This document shows, one piece after another, positions 51,860 to 63,536 of a DNA stretch of 64,000 nucleotides. A program made the position numbers and the translations under genes. A model generated the notes under the pieces. The model was given only the letters and a program-made list of their open reading frames with translations, was not told the origin of the DNA and ran no database searches. Position 1 is the first letter of the stretch. Each line of letters begins with the position of its first letter. Source of the DNA: Trichostrongylus colubriformis (taxonomy: Eukaryota; Nematoda; Chromadorea; Rhabditida; Trichostrongylidae); assembly GCA_963978905.1 (NCBI GenBank), contig OZ022256.1, positions 51,880,001 to 51,944,000 on the forward strand, in the 5' to 3' direction.

Positions 51860-54800
51860 ATGGGACTCAAGAAGGATCTCCTTCTTGTGCTCACTATCGA
51901 ATCAGTTGTGTTAGGAGTCGTCCTTGGTTTTGTTATACGGCCGTTCAATCCAAGGTTATTTTCACTGCTTTCAATGACATTTCGAATCTTCCTTTTACAG
52001 TCCTATAGGCATTATGTGTGCAATCAGGAGTCGGAGTCCCTGTTTTGAATTTGGGGATCGCCATATTGATGCGGCCATTTCACACCAACTTGAGAGACTT
52101 TTTGAAAACTTTGTATCTCTTTTTATCGACAAAACCAAGTATTAAAAATGGAATTAAATACATCATGTTGAGTCACAAGATTCTTGACATTTGGAAATTT
52201 AATGGAGCAGCATCGACTAACTTGTATGGAATTTGATAATTTAAAGCCACCAAAGCAATGGCCAAATCAAGTCACCAGAATGTACCTGGCGATTCATCCA
52301 GAAATGGTTCAAAAATCGGATGATTTGTGGTTTACTTGACCTATCCTTTGTTTTTTTTTTCTAGCGAAATTCATCAAAAACTTCCTTTCTTGAATCGTCA
52401 ATTAACTTCACGTTTTAGCAATGACACTATCAGCCTTATTGGGTTCCCGGGAGAGATTTTTATGCAAATCGTTGAGATGATGATTCTGCCGCTGATTATT
52501 TCATCAGTCATATCAGGTATTTTGTATTTGTACACATGATATGGTTATCCGGTAGTTTGGACCATCTGCGGACAGGTGATTAATCAATACTGAATTTGCA
52601 GCTTTGGCCCAAGTTCGAGCTCGAGACGCCAGGCAAATTGGCATCGTCACTGTCATCTATTACATGACTACTACCTTCCTGTCAACGTTTGTCAGTAGTA
52701 ACCTTTTCTTTTTTTTTCTAGCGAAATAGGTTGAGCAGATGGGGCTTGGGTTCAATGTATTGTTTCTAAATAATTTGTGGTTTTATGCTCGTAAGACGAA
52801 ATGGTTTATTAACGTAATCAATTTTCCATGGAAAAGCGGCAGGTAGCAGCAACAATCGCAGTTCACGTGTACTGTTCAGCGATTTCCACCCTGGTGGTTT
52901 AGAGGCACTGTTAGGGCTAATTTTGGTAGGCCGTTGAACAATATGAAATATGAGGTATTTATATTGACGTGATCAGTATTAGGAAAGAACGGAATAAAAC
53001 AATCAAAAACCCGACAGCTAGGAATCCTGAAGCTTTCTCCTAGTCCTTCTCTTTCACCTCTCTGCATGACTGAACCATAGGGGTAGGTTTCGACGAGCGA
53101 GAGACCGAATCAGCCAGCCGCGAACTTTGCCCCGCCCTAGCAGCAATTCGCTCGGCGGTTGCGAGGCAGAGCGACGGCAGCTTTGCCGGATCACGTTAAT
53201 CATTTTTCAGTGGAAGTTTCGCTACAAATCGTCTTTTCTATGTGGAAATGTTCGTTCCTAGAAAATATAGGTAGTGCCTTTGATTACTTATGAGTAACAT
53301 AGTTGAAACAGTACATATACGGCTGTGTTCATCTTCATAGCATCTTCATAGACTTGTGAAATTGCCTCAACTCCTAAGTTCAATTTTTTATAAACCTCAG
53401 CATTCTGAAGCCAAAATGATTTCTTTGCTACCACGAGGGCCACACAGATAGTTCGATTAGTTTGAAATTTTGTGTACTTTTGAAGAAGTGTGAACCCATT
53501 GCGTTTTGTTATTCAGACAGGAATAATTCTCGTCTCATCGATTCATCCTGGAGATCCATCACTGATACATGCACTAGGCGAAGGAACTCTAGAAAACACA
53601 GCTCTATCGACACTTGACACATTTCTTGATCAAATCAGGCTCGTTTTCTATACAGTTCGAACAGAGGCTAGTTCCCTCCAAAACCTAGAATAGGTTTCCA
53701 TAAATACATTATGTCGGCACTGTAATGATGGCCTGCGCACTTGACTTGATGCATGCTCCTCCCACACTTCGGATTAGATCTAGCCGAATCCATGCTCCAG
53801 AATGGAGTAGCTCACTTTTCTCATGTATGTTATTGTTGTAACCGTGAATGCCAGTCATCCCAAAAATACATAAGGTCTACGAAATTTTTATAGAAATTTG
53901 CCTTGCTAGGAGAACAATTCTATAATATTTTGTTGAAAGCTTTCGAAAAATCTGAATTTTCGTTAAGTTCAGATCTAAGTGTATATGTATACTAATGATG
54001 GGAGGCGATCACATACCGTTCCATACCCATACCAATTATGATTTCTCTCCTGAACCACCTATCTATTGCGATTAGAAATTTGACAGCATGGTGAAAGATT
54101 CCAACTTCTTTCTTCGTGAAACCTCAGCATGGATATTAGTTTAAAGCTTCTTCTGTGATGCCAACGAGGCTGAAAGGTGGAATATTCATTGATGGCCAGA
54201 CGTTTCGACCAGATCACCTTACTCAAAAGTTCAGTCCACCATCGCAAGACGGAACAACGCCACTTCGGGTGTGTGCTCTTACTTCAGGATGCCGCACGAC
54301 GACGAGCGACGTGCGACAAGTGTGTGCGAGCTAGGCGCGTCGCGGTAGTTGGGTCTCAGAAGGATTACAACGTAATGCCAGGGGTGCGATACGTGGTTGA
54401 CTTCTAATCGCCTCGGACCCAACAACATGGCGCCGTTAGCTCGTCCGCATTGCTTCGCTTGCGACATGCCGCAGTGCGGCATCCTGAAGTAAGGGTACAC
54501 ACCCCGCCACTTCGGGTCTCCGGCCCTTGAGAAAGACGATTTGGTCGAAAGTCAGGCCATCAATGAATATTCCATCTACCTCCTAATTAGTACAACAGAA
54601 GAAGCATTAAACTATGATAGTATACTTATTTGGGAGGAGTGAGGTAGTGTGTTCATATGGAGCTGACGTGACAAATTGTGTAATGTCTCAATTCACAACC
54701 AAATTTCTTCGAAATATTACACAGAAACTGAGTACGTGGCGCACACTACCAATTCTCTAAATACCTTTTCAAATAATCATACTCATAGATTCGTTTCCAT

Positions 54801-57800
54801 TTGAAACGTTTTTCAGAAACATGTTTCCGGAAAACATCATCCAGGCAACGTTCCAGCAAGTCCAGACTTACTATGTTCCTATAAAGCCGAAAGTTCAACG
54901 TCTCAATGGCACCCACAACGTGTCCGAAGTGATTTTCCACAAACCACAGCTCACGTACACTAATGAGATGAATGTGTTAGGTACGTCATCTAACACTTAG
55001 GCCACCGCGTCAGAATTCGCATGCGAATTCGCGATTTACTGTTTTACGATTGTACGAATTTGCAGTGTCGCGACTCCGCACGCGACATTGCGACAGTGAA
55101 AACTCTCAAATCCATAGTATCGCGTGCGAAAGTGCGACGGCGCAAATTCGCAAAGTCTGCGGATGGCCTTACTTGGCTCCAATGTGTTTTGTATGTTGGC
55201 CTCCTATGGGCTGTCGTATACGTGCCTAGTGATTTTCAGGCCTAATCGTGTTCTGTAGTGGATTTGGTGTAATTCTCAGTATACTTGGTGATCAAGCTCG
55301 ATTAATGATCAACTTTTTCATTGTGCTCGATGCTATTATTATGAGATGGATCTCAGCTTTGATGTGGTGAGTTTGACCAAAAAAAAAGATTTTGGGAAAT
55401 CCTACAGTATTTGCTCGCATGTATGTCTCGAAGAGAATCAACACATAGAATGTCAAAGTGGAACGCTTAAAGGCACCAGTACGGGTAAGGAAAAACTGAG
55501 ATCTGGGAGTAGATGTTCTCTGTAACGAACCTTATACTTCAGCAGAGGTCACATGTGGTGATAATCGCATTAAAAAACGCCCCTTGGTTTCTTATGGCGA
55601 CCTCGCAGCACCATGTCGTTATGCGGTTATGCGGCCGGGGGAGTCGCCGTGGAGGGGTGGGACAACAATCGCGGTCGGCGGGTCAGACTGTGGCTTGTCT
55701 TCAGTCCACTCCGGCTAGAGACGCAGAGGAGGAGAGAAACAAGAGGGATTTTCGGGCTCTATTCCTCGGTTTTTTCGCCATTTCATGTCGTTCTTTCTCT
55801 ACTGTTATATTGCTGAGCATCTCTACTTTCGTAATTCCCCCATTTGGCAAATTTACCCCTACCGGTGTCTTAAAAAACTCGCTAGGGATAAGGAGGAAAT
55901 AAGAACTGGGGAGACATTTCCTGTGTGAACGCCAAACATTCCACACCGAAGAGATGATCTGTGGCGAAATTCAAAAAAGGCGTCTTTGGCTCTTAATCGC
56001 GATCCCGAAGCGCCTCCAGTTACACTGCCTCGCATCTGCTGGACGAGTTGTTGGAAGTGTGTGATAACGCTCGCATGTGGCTGACCTAGCACCTCAACCG
56101 TCTGCGTCTACCATCACTGGCTAGTGCTGCCGAGGAAGCGAAAGGGAAGAAGTAGAAAGGAAAGTTCCCGGGCTCCTGATTCTTAGGTTTTTGACCATTT
56201 CATCCCGCTCTTTTCCTACTGCTACTGTTATGTTAGTAATTAAAGGCACACCTCGCGAAAAATTGTCGCGCGTGTTACAGGATGTGAAGGCCGTGGTTTA
56301 CCTACCAGCGAAGAGAAATGAACAGAAACCCCTCCAAACCACCAAAATAAAGCTCCCTGTCCTCAGTCCTCGTACGAGTACTGGAGATTAAGACTGAGTT
56401 TTTGCTCGATGATATCGCGCAAAATGCTGCGATATCATCTGTTCTTCCCTGTTGAAGCTACCTTCGCTATTGATATCGCTGCCTTATCTTGTCTTATCGC
56501 AAGTTTCCCTCTCGTCTATGCCGGGTGTGATTCGTCTCGGTGGGCTCAACTCGGCTCAAGTCGACCAGGCCGTGCGCGGCGGAGCTGAGCCGTGGCGCAG
56601 CGAAAAGGGTGAAATCTTCACATCCATCCAAGTGTCTACCTGCCCTGAGAAGGTAAAGACCATTTTGACTATCGCGTGGTGTGCCTTTAATGAACTTACA
56701 CCTCGACTTTCATATTCTAAAACTATTCCGCAACCTGCCCAAACTACTCCTAGATGTGTTATTGAAACACTACTCATCGCATGGTGTCCGTTTATTTTGA
56801 AGAGGCCGAGAGGATGGATAAAAGGGCTGAAGAAGTCTTCTTGTGGGCCAAAAAGAGAGGATGACAGGATTTCATCGAAGATATTTTATCATCATGAAGC
56901 AGTGTGTCATTTCCAGGTGTTACCCAATTGGAATCCTGTCGCTCGTTTGTAAAAATATCGTCGACATAGACAATCTGACAGAAACGGCTCAAGGTAAGTG
57001 AGGAGAGAAGTCGGCTGCATGGCGCATCACAATGGACACGAAATGATTCCATATTTTTATATTTTAATTTAATTTTCGATGGTGTTTTGTTTTTGTGTGG
57101 AAATGGAGCTGTACGCTAAACGTTCTTACATTAAAGCATTGGCCATGTACGTGGTGACGGTAATTTGTGGCCTCATGATTCATTCACTGCTTACTCTGCC
57201 ATTGTTGTACTTCATGGTGACAAGGAAAAGCCCTTTCGCTTATATGACGGGAATGCTGCAGGCATTAGCGACAGCTTTTGGAACGGCTTCTAGGTAGATT
57301 ATAATTGCTTAACGACTCTTCCTGAAAATTATCTTTTTGGAGGATGCAAGGTAAAAAAGCCATGTTTTTGGATTAAATCGGAAGTTTCAGTGGTGCCACT
57401 TTGCCGGTGACTTTTCGAGCTCTGGAAGAGAATTTGAAGATCGACCGGAGAGTTACACGATTCGTACTGCCCTTAGGTGCCACGATTACTATGGTCAGGC
57501 TTTACCCAATCAAAGAAGTCGTCCGCGGACGTTCAAAAATCTTCGGCCGAGGGGCAGAGATTCCGAGTGGGTGCCCCCCTCCCCCGTCCGCTGCGGTGAC
57601 AGCGAGAGAAAGGACCTTTTTATGTAATTTTCTGTTCCAACTATGCGCATCCGACTGCGACGAACGACGGGGTATCTTTCGGAGGCTCTGCGCCTTGGCC
57701 ACGGACCCTTGGACGTCCGTGGACTATTCCTTCAATGTATCCTCTATACAATTTTCAAAATATGTAAGATTTTTCGGACTCATTTGCTCAGTAAGTACTC

Positions 57801-60716
57801 GTAAGGAGACGGTTAGAGTTGACTGTAACTTATTAATCAGGAATGTTGTAAGCAATGTGGGCGTGGTGGTATACATATGTGAAACAAATCCCGCCCATAT
57901 GCTCGTTCAATCTTCGAATCGTGCATTGCACTATTTTAGGACGGTACCGCGCTATATGAAGCTGTAGCCGTGATTTTTATTGCTCAGCTACATAACATCA
58001 AGCTTACTCTACTTGAATTACTAACTATCAGGTGGGTTATTGAGACATCTATTCTTTTCTTCTTCACTCCACTTTCTCGAAAACTTCCTGTGATCTATTT
58101 GGAGATTTTCTGTTTCCTTTTCTGAGTGGAAGACATTGAACCTCAAGTATATAACATGGGGATGCCATTTGTAACCGTCCTACTGGTTTCATTTTTTCAT
58201 TTTAGTTTGGGTGGGGCTCATGGAGCGAAAGGCACCCGAGCAATCAGAAGATTAATGTGCTTCCGGTCACATATGTAGTTCATTCAGAGACAAAAACAGC
58301 AACTTTGCAAACTCAGTGCTTCTACAACCGCCTTTTCACTTCTGAGAAGTGGAGTTGACATCATTTTTGCAGTACATGAAATACTTTAACTCTCAATGTA
58401 TCCGCCACATTATTTCAGTCTTCAAAAAACGTTTTCAGTGTCACGACCACCGTTGCCTCTATTGGCTCCGGTTCCGTACCAGCTGGTCTGGACACCATTG
58501 TGATTGTGTTGACCACAGTTGGACTTCCAGCTAAGGATCTCAGCCTGCTGCTGACCGTCGACTGGCTGCTGTTAGTTTTGTTGTTCAAATTCATAGTCAA
58601 ATTTTCTACGAAATCTGTGCTCGAGCCACATTTGTTCATGGTATTTATCCAAAAATGTGCTCACTAAGTGGTAACCTTCTTGGTTTTTCCGGCACTGAAT
58701 AATTCATTTCATAACAAACCATTTTCGATTTTCGATTTTTCAAGCAAACAATCATACCGTTTTGATTTCCACTTTTCTGAGCGCGATACAGAATCATACC
58801 AACCCTCTGCAACCCATTCGTTTTTCCATTCACTGAATACCTAGTAAAAGTGATCTCGCAGGCCTAGTAAAAAGATAAATTGGAGTAATCGACGTTTACA
58901 AGTGATCGCTACTTGAATCGTGCTGTATTCTTCTTCAGCGGCAGGATGAAAGGTGAAACAAGCGACATTAAAATTTCTGGGGTGCTAGCGTTAGGGTCGT
59001 TAGGGTTCCTCGCTTTCAAAAAAGTCATAACAGACATCATCCAACTGATTCTGTGAGCCTTCTCTAACCAAATTTTCTGAAGAAAACTATATCAAATTTT
59101 TTGACACATGGATATTTTAGTGATCGAATTCGAACTTCGGTGAATGTGTTGGGTGACGGTTTTGGTGCCGGAATCATACATCACTTGACTCGTGACAGCC
59201 TTGTCGAAGCAGACACCGACGAGTTAATTCGACAAATCAGAGAGGACATACGTATGTTCACCACCTTTTTGCAATTATCCCAGCATTAATCACTCTTACT
59301 GACTTTCCGAGCGGCTGATCATGCATGAATTTTCCGGTTTTTCGAGCAATTTCGTAAAAAGAAACAGCCAATGTAATTAAAAAGCGGCATCGAATCATGC
59401 GAATCGTACTGCTTGTACAGGCATCAGTATGATATGAGGAGGAGCAAAAACAGCAAAAAACTAAAAAAAAAAACAAAAATCAAAACTAACGAAAATTGTC
59501 TTTTCATCGGCTGTTCGAGAAGATCATTTCATGGGGCCATACGCTTCAAATTGCCCTTTTTCACTTATAGAGGCTATATGCATGCTACTCAAATGAACCG
59601 ATTGATTTCCCTCTGAAGCGTTTAGCTCAACTATCATAACCATTTTTGGTGATTCCAAATTTGAATACATTGCTCTGCCTCATGCTTCGCATCTTTCAGA
59701 ATCATTCAGCTTTGGGGAAAAGCTTATAGATAGACAATATCATTTTTATTTATTTATTTATTTATATGCGCCAGAAGACGCGCCAGAGAACAGGAAAAAG
59801 AAAGATAAACCAAGCAAAAAAAAGTAAGGTTGGTCACGAAGACCGACGCCCAATTTCTGTGCAGTTACAGGCGGTAGTATAAAAAAAAAAAGTGCATAGC
59901 CTCTAGTCGTTAAACCATCGGATCAGGGCAGAACTCAATACGAAAAATTATGAGGATTATGCTCGATGGGAAATAGGTCCTCCTTTCGAACCAGACGCAA
60001 CCACGAGTAGGATCCAAGACCTATCATGCGATATCCTGCACTGTGAATTAATTGTGTCGTAAATGCTCCTCGCAATTGAAATGAACGCATATTTCTCTTT
60101 GTTACGATACGAGCAAACCCTTAGTTTGAGGAGTTTGGGTTCCACCCACCAATGTACCAGGGGTGGAACCTCAACACGCGCAACGCCTTCTCTTCAGTAG
60201 CGATCGAGGCTCTGTCAACGTCGTAACGAGCGTGGAATGTGCATCAGAATACATTATCGGCTTGTCGATGAAGCGAAAGATTTCTCCAATGGAAACAAGT
60301 CTCCGTGAATAGGAACTTTAATTTTTAATGCAGGTGATTTAGATCAACTCAACAACCCTAATCCGTTACCAGTCGACGCCACAAGTAACCGACTTTCATT
60401 GCACAGTCAAACAGCGATTCCAATGCAGGTACGGTTAAGAGGTGCTTAGAACTGGCTCAACAAGGCTACGACGATAAGTCTGATGCTTCATGGACCGTTT
60501 TAAGACATTCCACCTTTAACATTATGCATACCGTAACCAAAAAAGATACGATGTTTCCAAGTCCACTTTTAGACGATGGATGGCGATGGTCCCGAAAAAG
60601 AAGCGCTGCTCAAAAAAGACAATGACAAGCGAAAAGCCTCTCGATGTTCGTTTCTGGGATCGACTCTCAAAGAAGAAGACATTCGATCGATGCTCAAAGG
60701 AGAATTCACTGTATAA
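51860..60716 (+). CDS. Excitatory amino acid (glutamate) transporter, SLC1/EAAT family, nematode GLT-type
   Basis: Sodium-coupled plasma-membrane uptake of glutamate/aspartate is the known role of this family. I join 14 exons: 51860-51954, 52365-52516, 52602-52690, 53517-53638, 54817-54980, 55240-55366, 56917-56993, 57137-57293, 57391-57493, 57940-58031, 58439-58570, 59121-59251, 60334-60428, 60573-60716. They total 1680 nt, or 559 residues, with every junction in phase. Visible family marks are IGFPGE and MILPLIISS (TM1-TM2), YYMTTT (TM3), [19 protein letters not shown] (HP1), MDGTALYEA (TM7), [20 protein letters not shown] and NVLGD (TM8, with the substrate-binding Arg). Two N-glycosylation sequons, N183-G-T and N187-V-S, lie in the TM4 extracellular loop. 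The C-terminus ends E-F-T-V, a possible class II PDZ ligand (inference). The start is the first in-frame ATG after a TTCCAG acceptor, with an in-frame TGA upstream. Oddities are ITMDGT instead of INMDGT, an HP2 loop one residue short, and one GC-AG intron. I cannot assign which C. elegans glt paralogue it matches. Confidence 0.95.
53639..54816 (+). other. GC-AG intron of the glutamate transporter
   Basis: Exon 4 ends ATC-AG before GCTCGTTT, and exon 5 starts after TTTTTCAG. Only this junction gives the required Arg codon (AG+A) and the family reading FLDQIR-NMFPEN. No GT donor in the correct phase is available nearby. Confidence 0.8.
54179..54573. mobile_element. 395-bp inverted-repeat element in intron 4 of the glutamate transporter
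   Basis: The outer ends GGAATATTCATTGATGGCC are exact inverses. An inner palindrome, CTTCAGGATGCCGCA, flanks a core containing GTTGTTGGGTCC. A related core lies at 60.89-61.07 kb, just past the transporter's stop codon. Confidence 0.8.
55013..55030. repeat. Perfect 18-bp palindrome
   Basis: GAATTCGCATGCGAATTC, in intron 5 of the transporter, within a CG- and CGAATT-rich patch. Confidence 0.9.
55715..56240. repeat. Degenerate direct repeat in intron 6 of the glutamate transporter
   Basis: About 100 bp near 55.72-55.82 kb (TTTTTTCGCCATTTCATGTC, TTTCTCTACTGTTATATTG) recurs diverged near 56.13-56.24 kb (TTTTTGACCATTTCATCCCG, TTTCCTACTGCTACTGTTAT). Both are surrounded by repeat-like GC-rich sequence. 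Confidence 0.5.
57521..57724. mobile_element. About 204-bp inverted-repeat element in intron 9 of the glutamate transporter
   Basis: GTCCGCGGACGTTCAAA on the left is matched by inverted CTTGGACGTCCGTGGAC on the right. The pairing continues inward (GGCCGAGGGGCAGAG against the inverse of CTCTGCGCCTTGGCC). It is GC-rich relative to the surrounding intron. Confidence 0.65.
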
Positions 60717-60780
60717 ATCCCCTTTCTGGTAGCCACCGCGGTCGCACTTATCCTTTAGTTCTAGTCCTTCGTATGTGTTC

Positions 60781-61207
60781 TTCAAAGGAATTGTCCGCGG
60801 AAAAATGAGTTTCTTTGTTACCCATGTATTTACGTCGTACGTAATAAGGGCCGCATGCAACATTTCACGCGAAAAAGTGAGAGTTCGCCTAAGATACAGC
60901 GGGTGTGTACCCTTATGTCAGGATTTCGCACCATGGCATGTCGCAAGCGAAACAGTGCGGACGACCTGAAGGCCCCATGTTGTTGGGTCCCGAAGCGATT
61001 ACAAGTCAACTGCGAATCGCGCCTTTGACATTACCATTTTAACACCCAACTACCGCGACGCGCGGGCACTTGGTTGGAGGCCCCGCCCACCAGGCCGAGA
61101 CTTTGTGGTTCTGTGTCTTGGCCGAACATTCACTTTGCCCTTATTAGGCAAATACAACATAAGTATATGGGTAACAGAAAAACTCATTTCGTGGACGATT
61201 CCTTCAA
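60781..61207. mobile_element. Inverted-repeat element in the 3' flank of the glutamate transporter
   Basis: Arms 60781-60853 and 61135-61207 are inverted copies sharing a TGTTACCCATGTATTTACG-like word and AATAAGGGC. The core is homologous to that of the 54179-54573 element (CGGACGACCTGAAGGCC region, CAACTACCGCGACGCG). It starts 65 bp after the TAA and so probably lies in the 3' untranslated region. Confidence 0.7.
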
Positions 61208-61934
61208 GTGATTCAGGCCCAACAATGTACACATAAACACGAATCCCCAGTGTTTTTAAATAGTCCTTCATCGGACGATTTCCAGTTTCCACTTGATTCA
61301 CCTTAATCAAGCGTCCATCTCTCCTGTTGTTATTCAGGCCATCAAGCCTACCAACAGTGCAACTATACGGTACAGATGTTTATTTATATGTGGTTTGAAT
61401 AAATTATTCTTCTATATGGCTGCTGCTTTGTTTAAACGTTGGGCGAATTTTCAGGTGCAAGAGGATTTGTAATGACAAACTTGTCTTGTTTGCTGGAATT
61501 GGACGAAGCACGACCATCGCTGTGGAGGTCGTGGAAAAATATCACTAAAGCAGTAGCTTCCCTATAAATCCCTCTAAGGTCAACAGCAGCTTCCTTCTTC
61601 TGCTCGATCCATTGCTGCCCACACTCATCCTATTGAAGTTGTGGCAATACAAAATGGGTCTAAATGGTCGGACAGATTTGGTAGTAGTGGCCTCTACAGA
61701 GGTGCAGGACAGGACACTCGAATTGGGTCAACGTGCCACGTGAACTGCGGCACCGCACACGGCAAGTGCCTTGCCGTCTCCGTTATGGATTGGTATCCCG
61801 CCACCGCAAGCTTCGGCGACACCCAGTTCCTGCACCCTAATTCACAAAGTCAAAGTTTAGGATCGGTGTACCCCGTAGTGCACTCTGCAATTATAAGGTA
61901 TCGTCCTGGGTTATTGCAAGAGATTAACATCTTT

Positions 61935-62870
61935 ACAGGGAGTGCCAAGAAAAAGTAAATTTGTTCGTGGCTCACTTCCACTAAGTATACAAAACAGAGT
62001 ATGAAGAAAGAGATAAAAGATTAGGACCAAATATCTTTGAAGTGTTTCCTCTAGAAGCAGGAACAAGCTGAGACCACTTTCACCTCATGAAAATATGGCG
62101 TTCAGTAGGCGCAGTCGGGCTTCAGAGCACCTACTGCGGTGACAGTTGGGACACACGGTCAGTGGGGCCACCAGTTCACGCGAGACCATGCACGTCCCTT
62201 AAATCATTATACACATCTTTTATATCATCATCATTCATCAATACAACGGAAGAGTTGTGCAAGGAGAATAGGATCTACATAAACAAATTGTCTGAGTAAT
62301 TTATGTCACAGGTCAAAGGCCACAGGCTGTCTCAGGCCGAGGCCTGTGTCCTACCTTACACCCCCTCTGCATCAGAGTCCGCGTCAATCAGCAGAGCCAG
62401 CATCCGTGGTGAATCCCTCGTTCAAAGTTTCCTAAAGAAGGATTCGTCGATTTATAGAAGTCACAAAGCTGTAGCTGCCTGGACAATGCTGCTATGATCC
62501 GAAGTGCCATTTTTCATGCCTCAAACCTGTCTCCGGAGGTGTTTCAATGGTAATGGCATGTTTTGGCTCTTGGAAATCAAAGGTGTTGGGAACCCGGATA
62601 GAACAGATTGTTCAAGAACACCACCCATTATGAACGTACCCAGAGTAAACGGACCTCAGCAAGGTTGTGAACGAGACGAAACCTCGGATTTTGCCGAGTT
62701 GTGGTGGATATCATGTTCACTTGGATGAAGCGTTGATCTGTTACGGACTATAGTGATAGAAGGAGGTCTGCTCCTAACCTTAGGGATGAAAATACCTCTT
62801 CAGAATTTGCTGAAGTTCGGCTGATATAGGGCTGAAAGTGAAGGAAAAAAGTGACTTTTCTGTTTACCAC
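61935..62870. mobile_element. Degenerate, interrupted copy of the GGTGCC TIR element
   Basis: The left end ACAGGGAGTGCCAAGAAAAA and following sequence match the inverse of 50.1-50.34 kb. The segment 62.50-62.85 kb matches the inverse of 49.78-50.03 kb, sharing TTTTCATGCCTCAAACCT and TAGGGATGAAAATACCT. About 250 bp of unrelated sequence separates the two blocks, so the copy carries an insertion or the reference copy a deletion. Confidence 0.65.
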
Positions 62871-63248
62871 CCCCCCCCCACCTCCCCCGTGCAAGAATCA
62901 AAACTCCTTGACTTCAACCACAAGCATTATTTGCGTCATTTCCGGAATCACGAACAAGTTAGCAGCACGGAGTTTACCCTTTGCGTTGCCGTGATGAATT
63001 CCCTGAGCTTTCTAAAGCCTTCCCGTGAACTCTTTTTCGGTAAAATCATTGCCCTGTAGTTTTTCTGACAGGTAATTACGATTCTTGAAAATGTCTGAGT
63101 GGTTTTTTACGTTTTCACCTCCCTAATGCCGTAATCATAAGTCCGCTTAATAACATGCTTCAGTGAAGCCCATATACCTCATCACATATTTTCTTTATGG
63201 AAAATTGTTCCATAGAATGGTTCTTGCCACCTTCATGGCAATACAGAG

Positions 63249-63536
63249 CTATACTTTGAGTTTTGAATGCATAAAGTACCCTATTGACCACTCAGGTAGA
63301 CCGCTTTCAAACAGCAACATTTCTAATGATGTAATGGGCTCGAAAAAGGAAACTTCTGGAAAATATCGCTGAATATCATACCAGCTGTAATTTAAGCTAC
63401 TTATGTCAAAAATTTTACTGAATAGTAATAAAGTGTACAAAAAACGCATGTTAAATTTGTGCAGGATTTTGGAAATATCTATTTTGTTTACACTTACAAG
63501 CGGTGCTATGGCTACGAGGAGGAGAAGGCATTTCAA
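63249..63536 (-). CDS. Candidate small secreted protein (N-terminal part)
   Basis: On the minus strand an ATG at 63536 opens MKCLLLLVAIAPL, a textbook signal-peptide core, followed at once by a strong donor, CTT/GTAAGTG. A TATTCAG acceptor at 63369 restores the same phase and gives a 39-residue segment ending in TAG at 63249 (exons 63536-63498 and 63368-63249). The intervening 129 nt are also open in the same frame, so an unspliced 95-residue form is possible. A weak donor just before the stop could lead to more exons. I recognise no family. Small secreted proteins are abundant in parasitic nematodes, but this call rests only on the signal peptide and splice sites. Confidence 0.35.
   Translation of the reverse strand: MKCLLLLVAIAPLVSVNKIDISKILHKFNMRFLYTLLLFSKIFDISSLNYSWYDIQRYFPEVSFFEPITSLEMLLFESGLPEWSIGYFMHSKLKV

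Larger units (their letters stand above)
60717..63248. other. 3' flank of the glutamate transporter, repeat-filled
   Basis: It contains the inverted-repeat element 60781-61207, an AATAAA at 61400-61405 that could be the polyadenylation signal of the transporter, the interrupted TIR element at 61935-62870, and a C-rich run near 62.87 kb. I see no gene. Confidence 0.5.

Noticed and set aside
56452..56952. 166-codon open frame with repeated IAWC words
   Set aside because: It lies in intron 6 of the transporter, overlaps exon 7 in the wrong frame, and consists of repeat-like sequence.
57401..57967. 188-codon open frame
   Set aside because: It is exon 9 of the glutamate transporter read through intron 9 and then out of frame into exon 10, not a separate gene.
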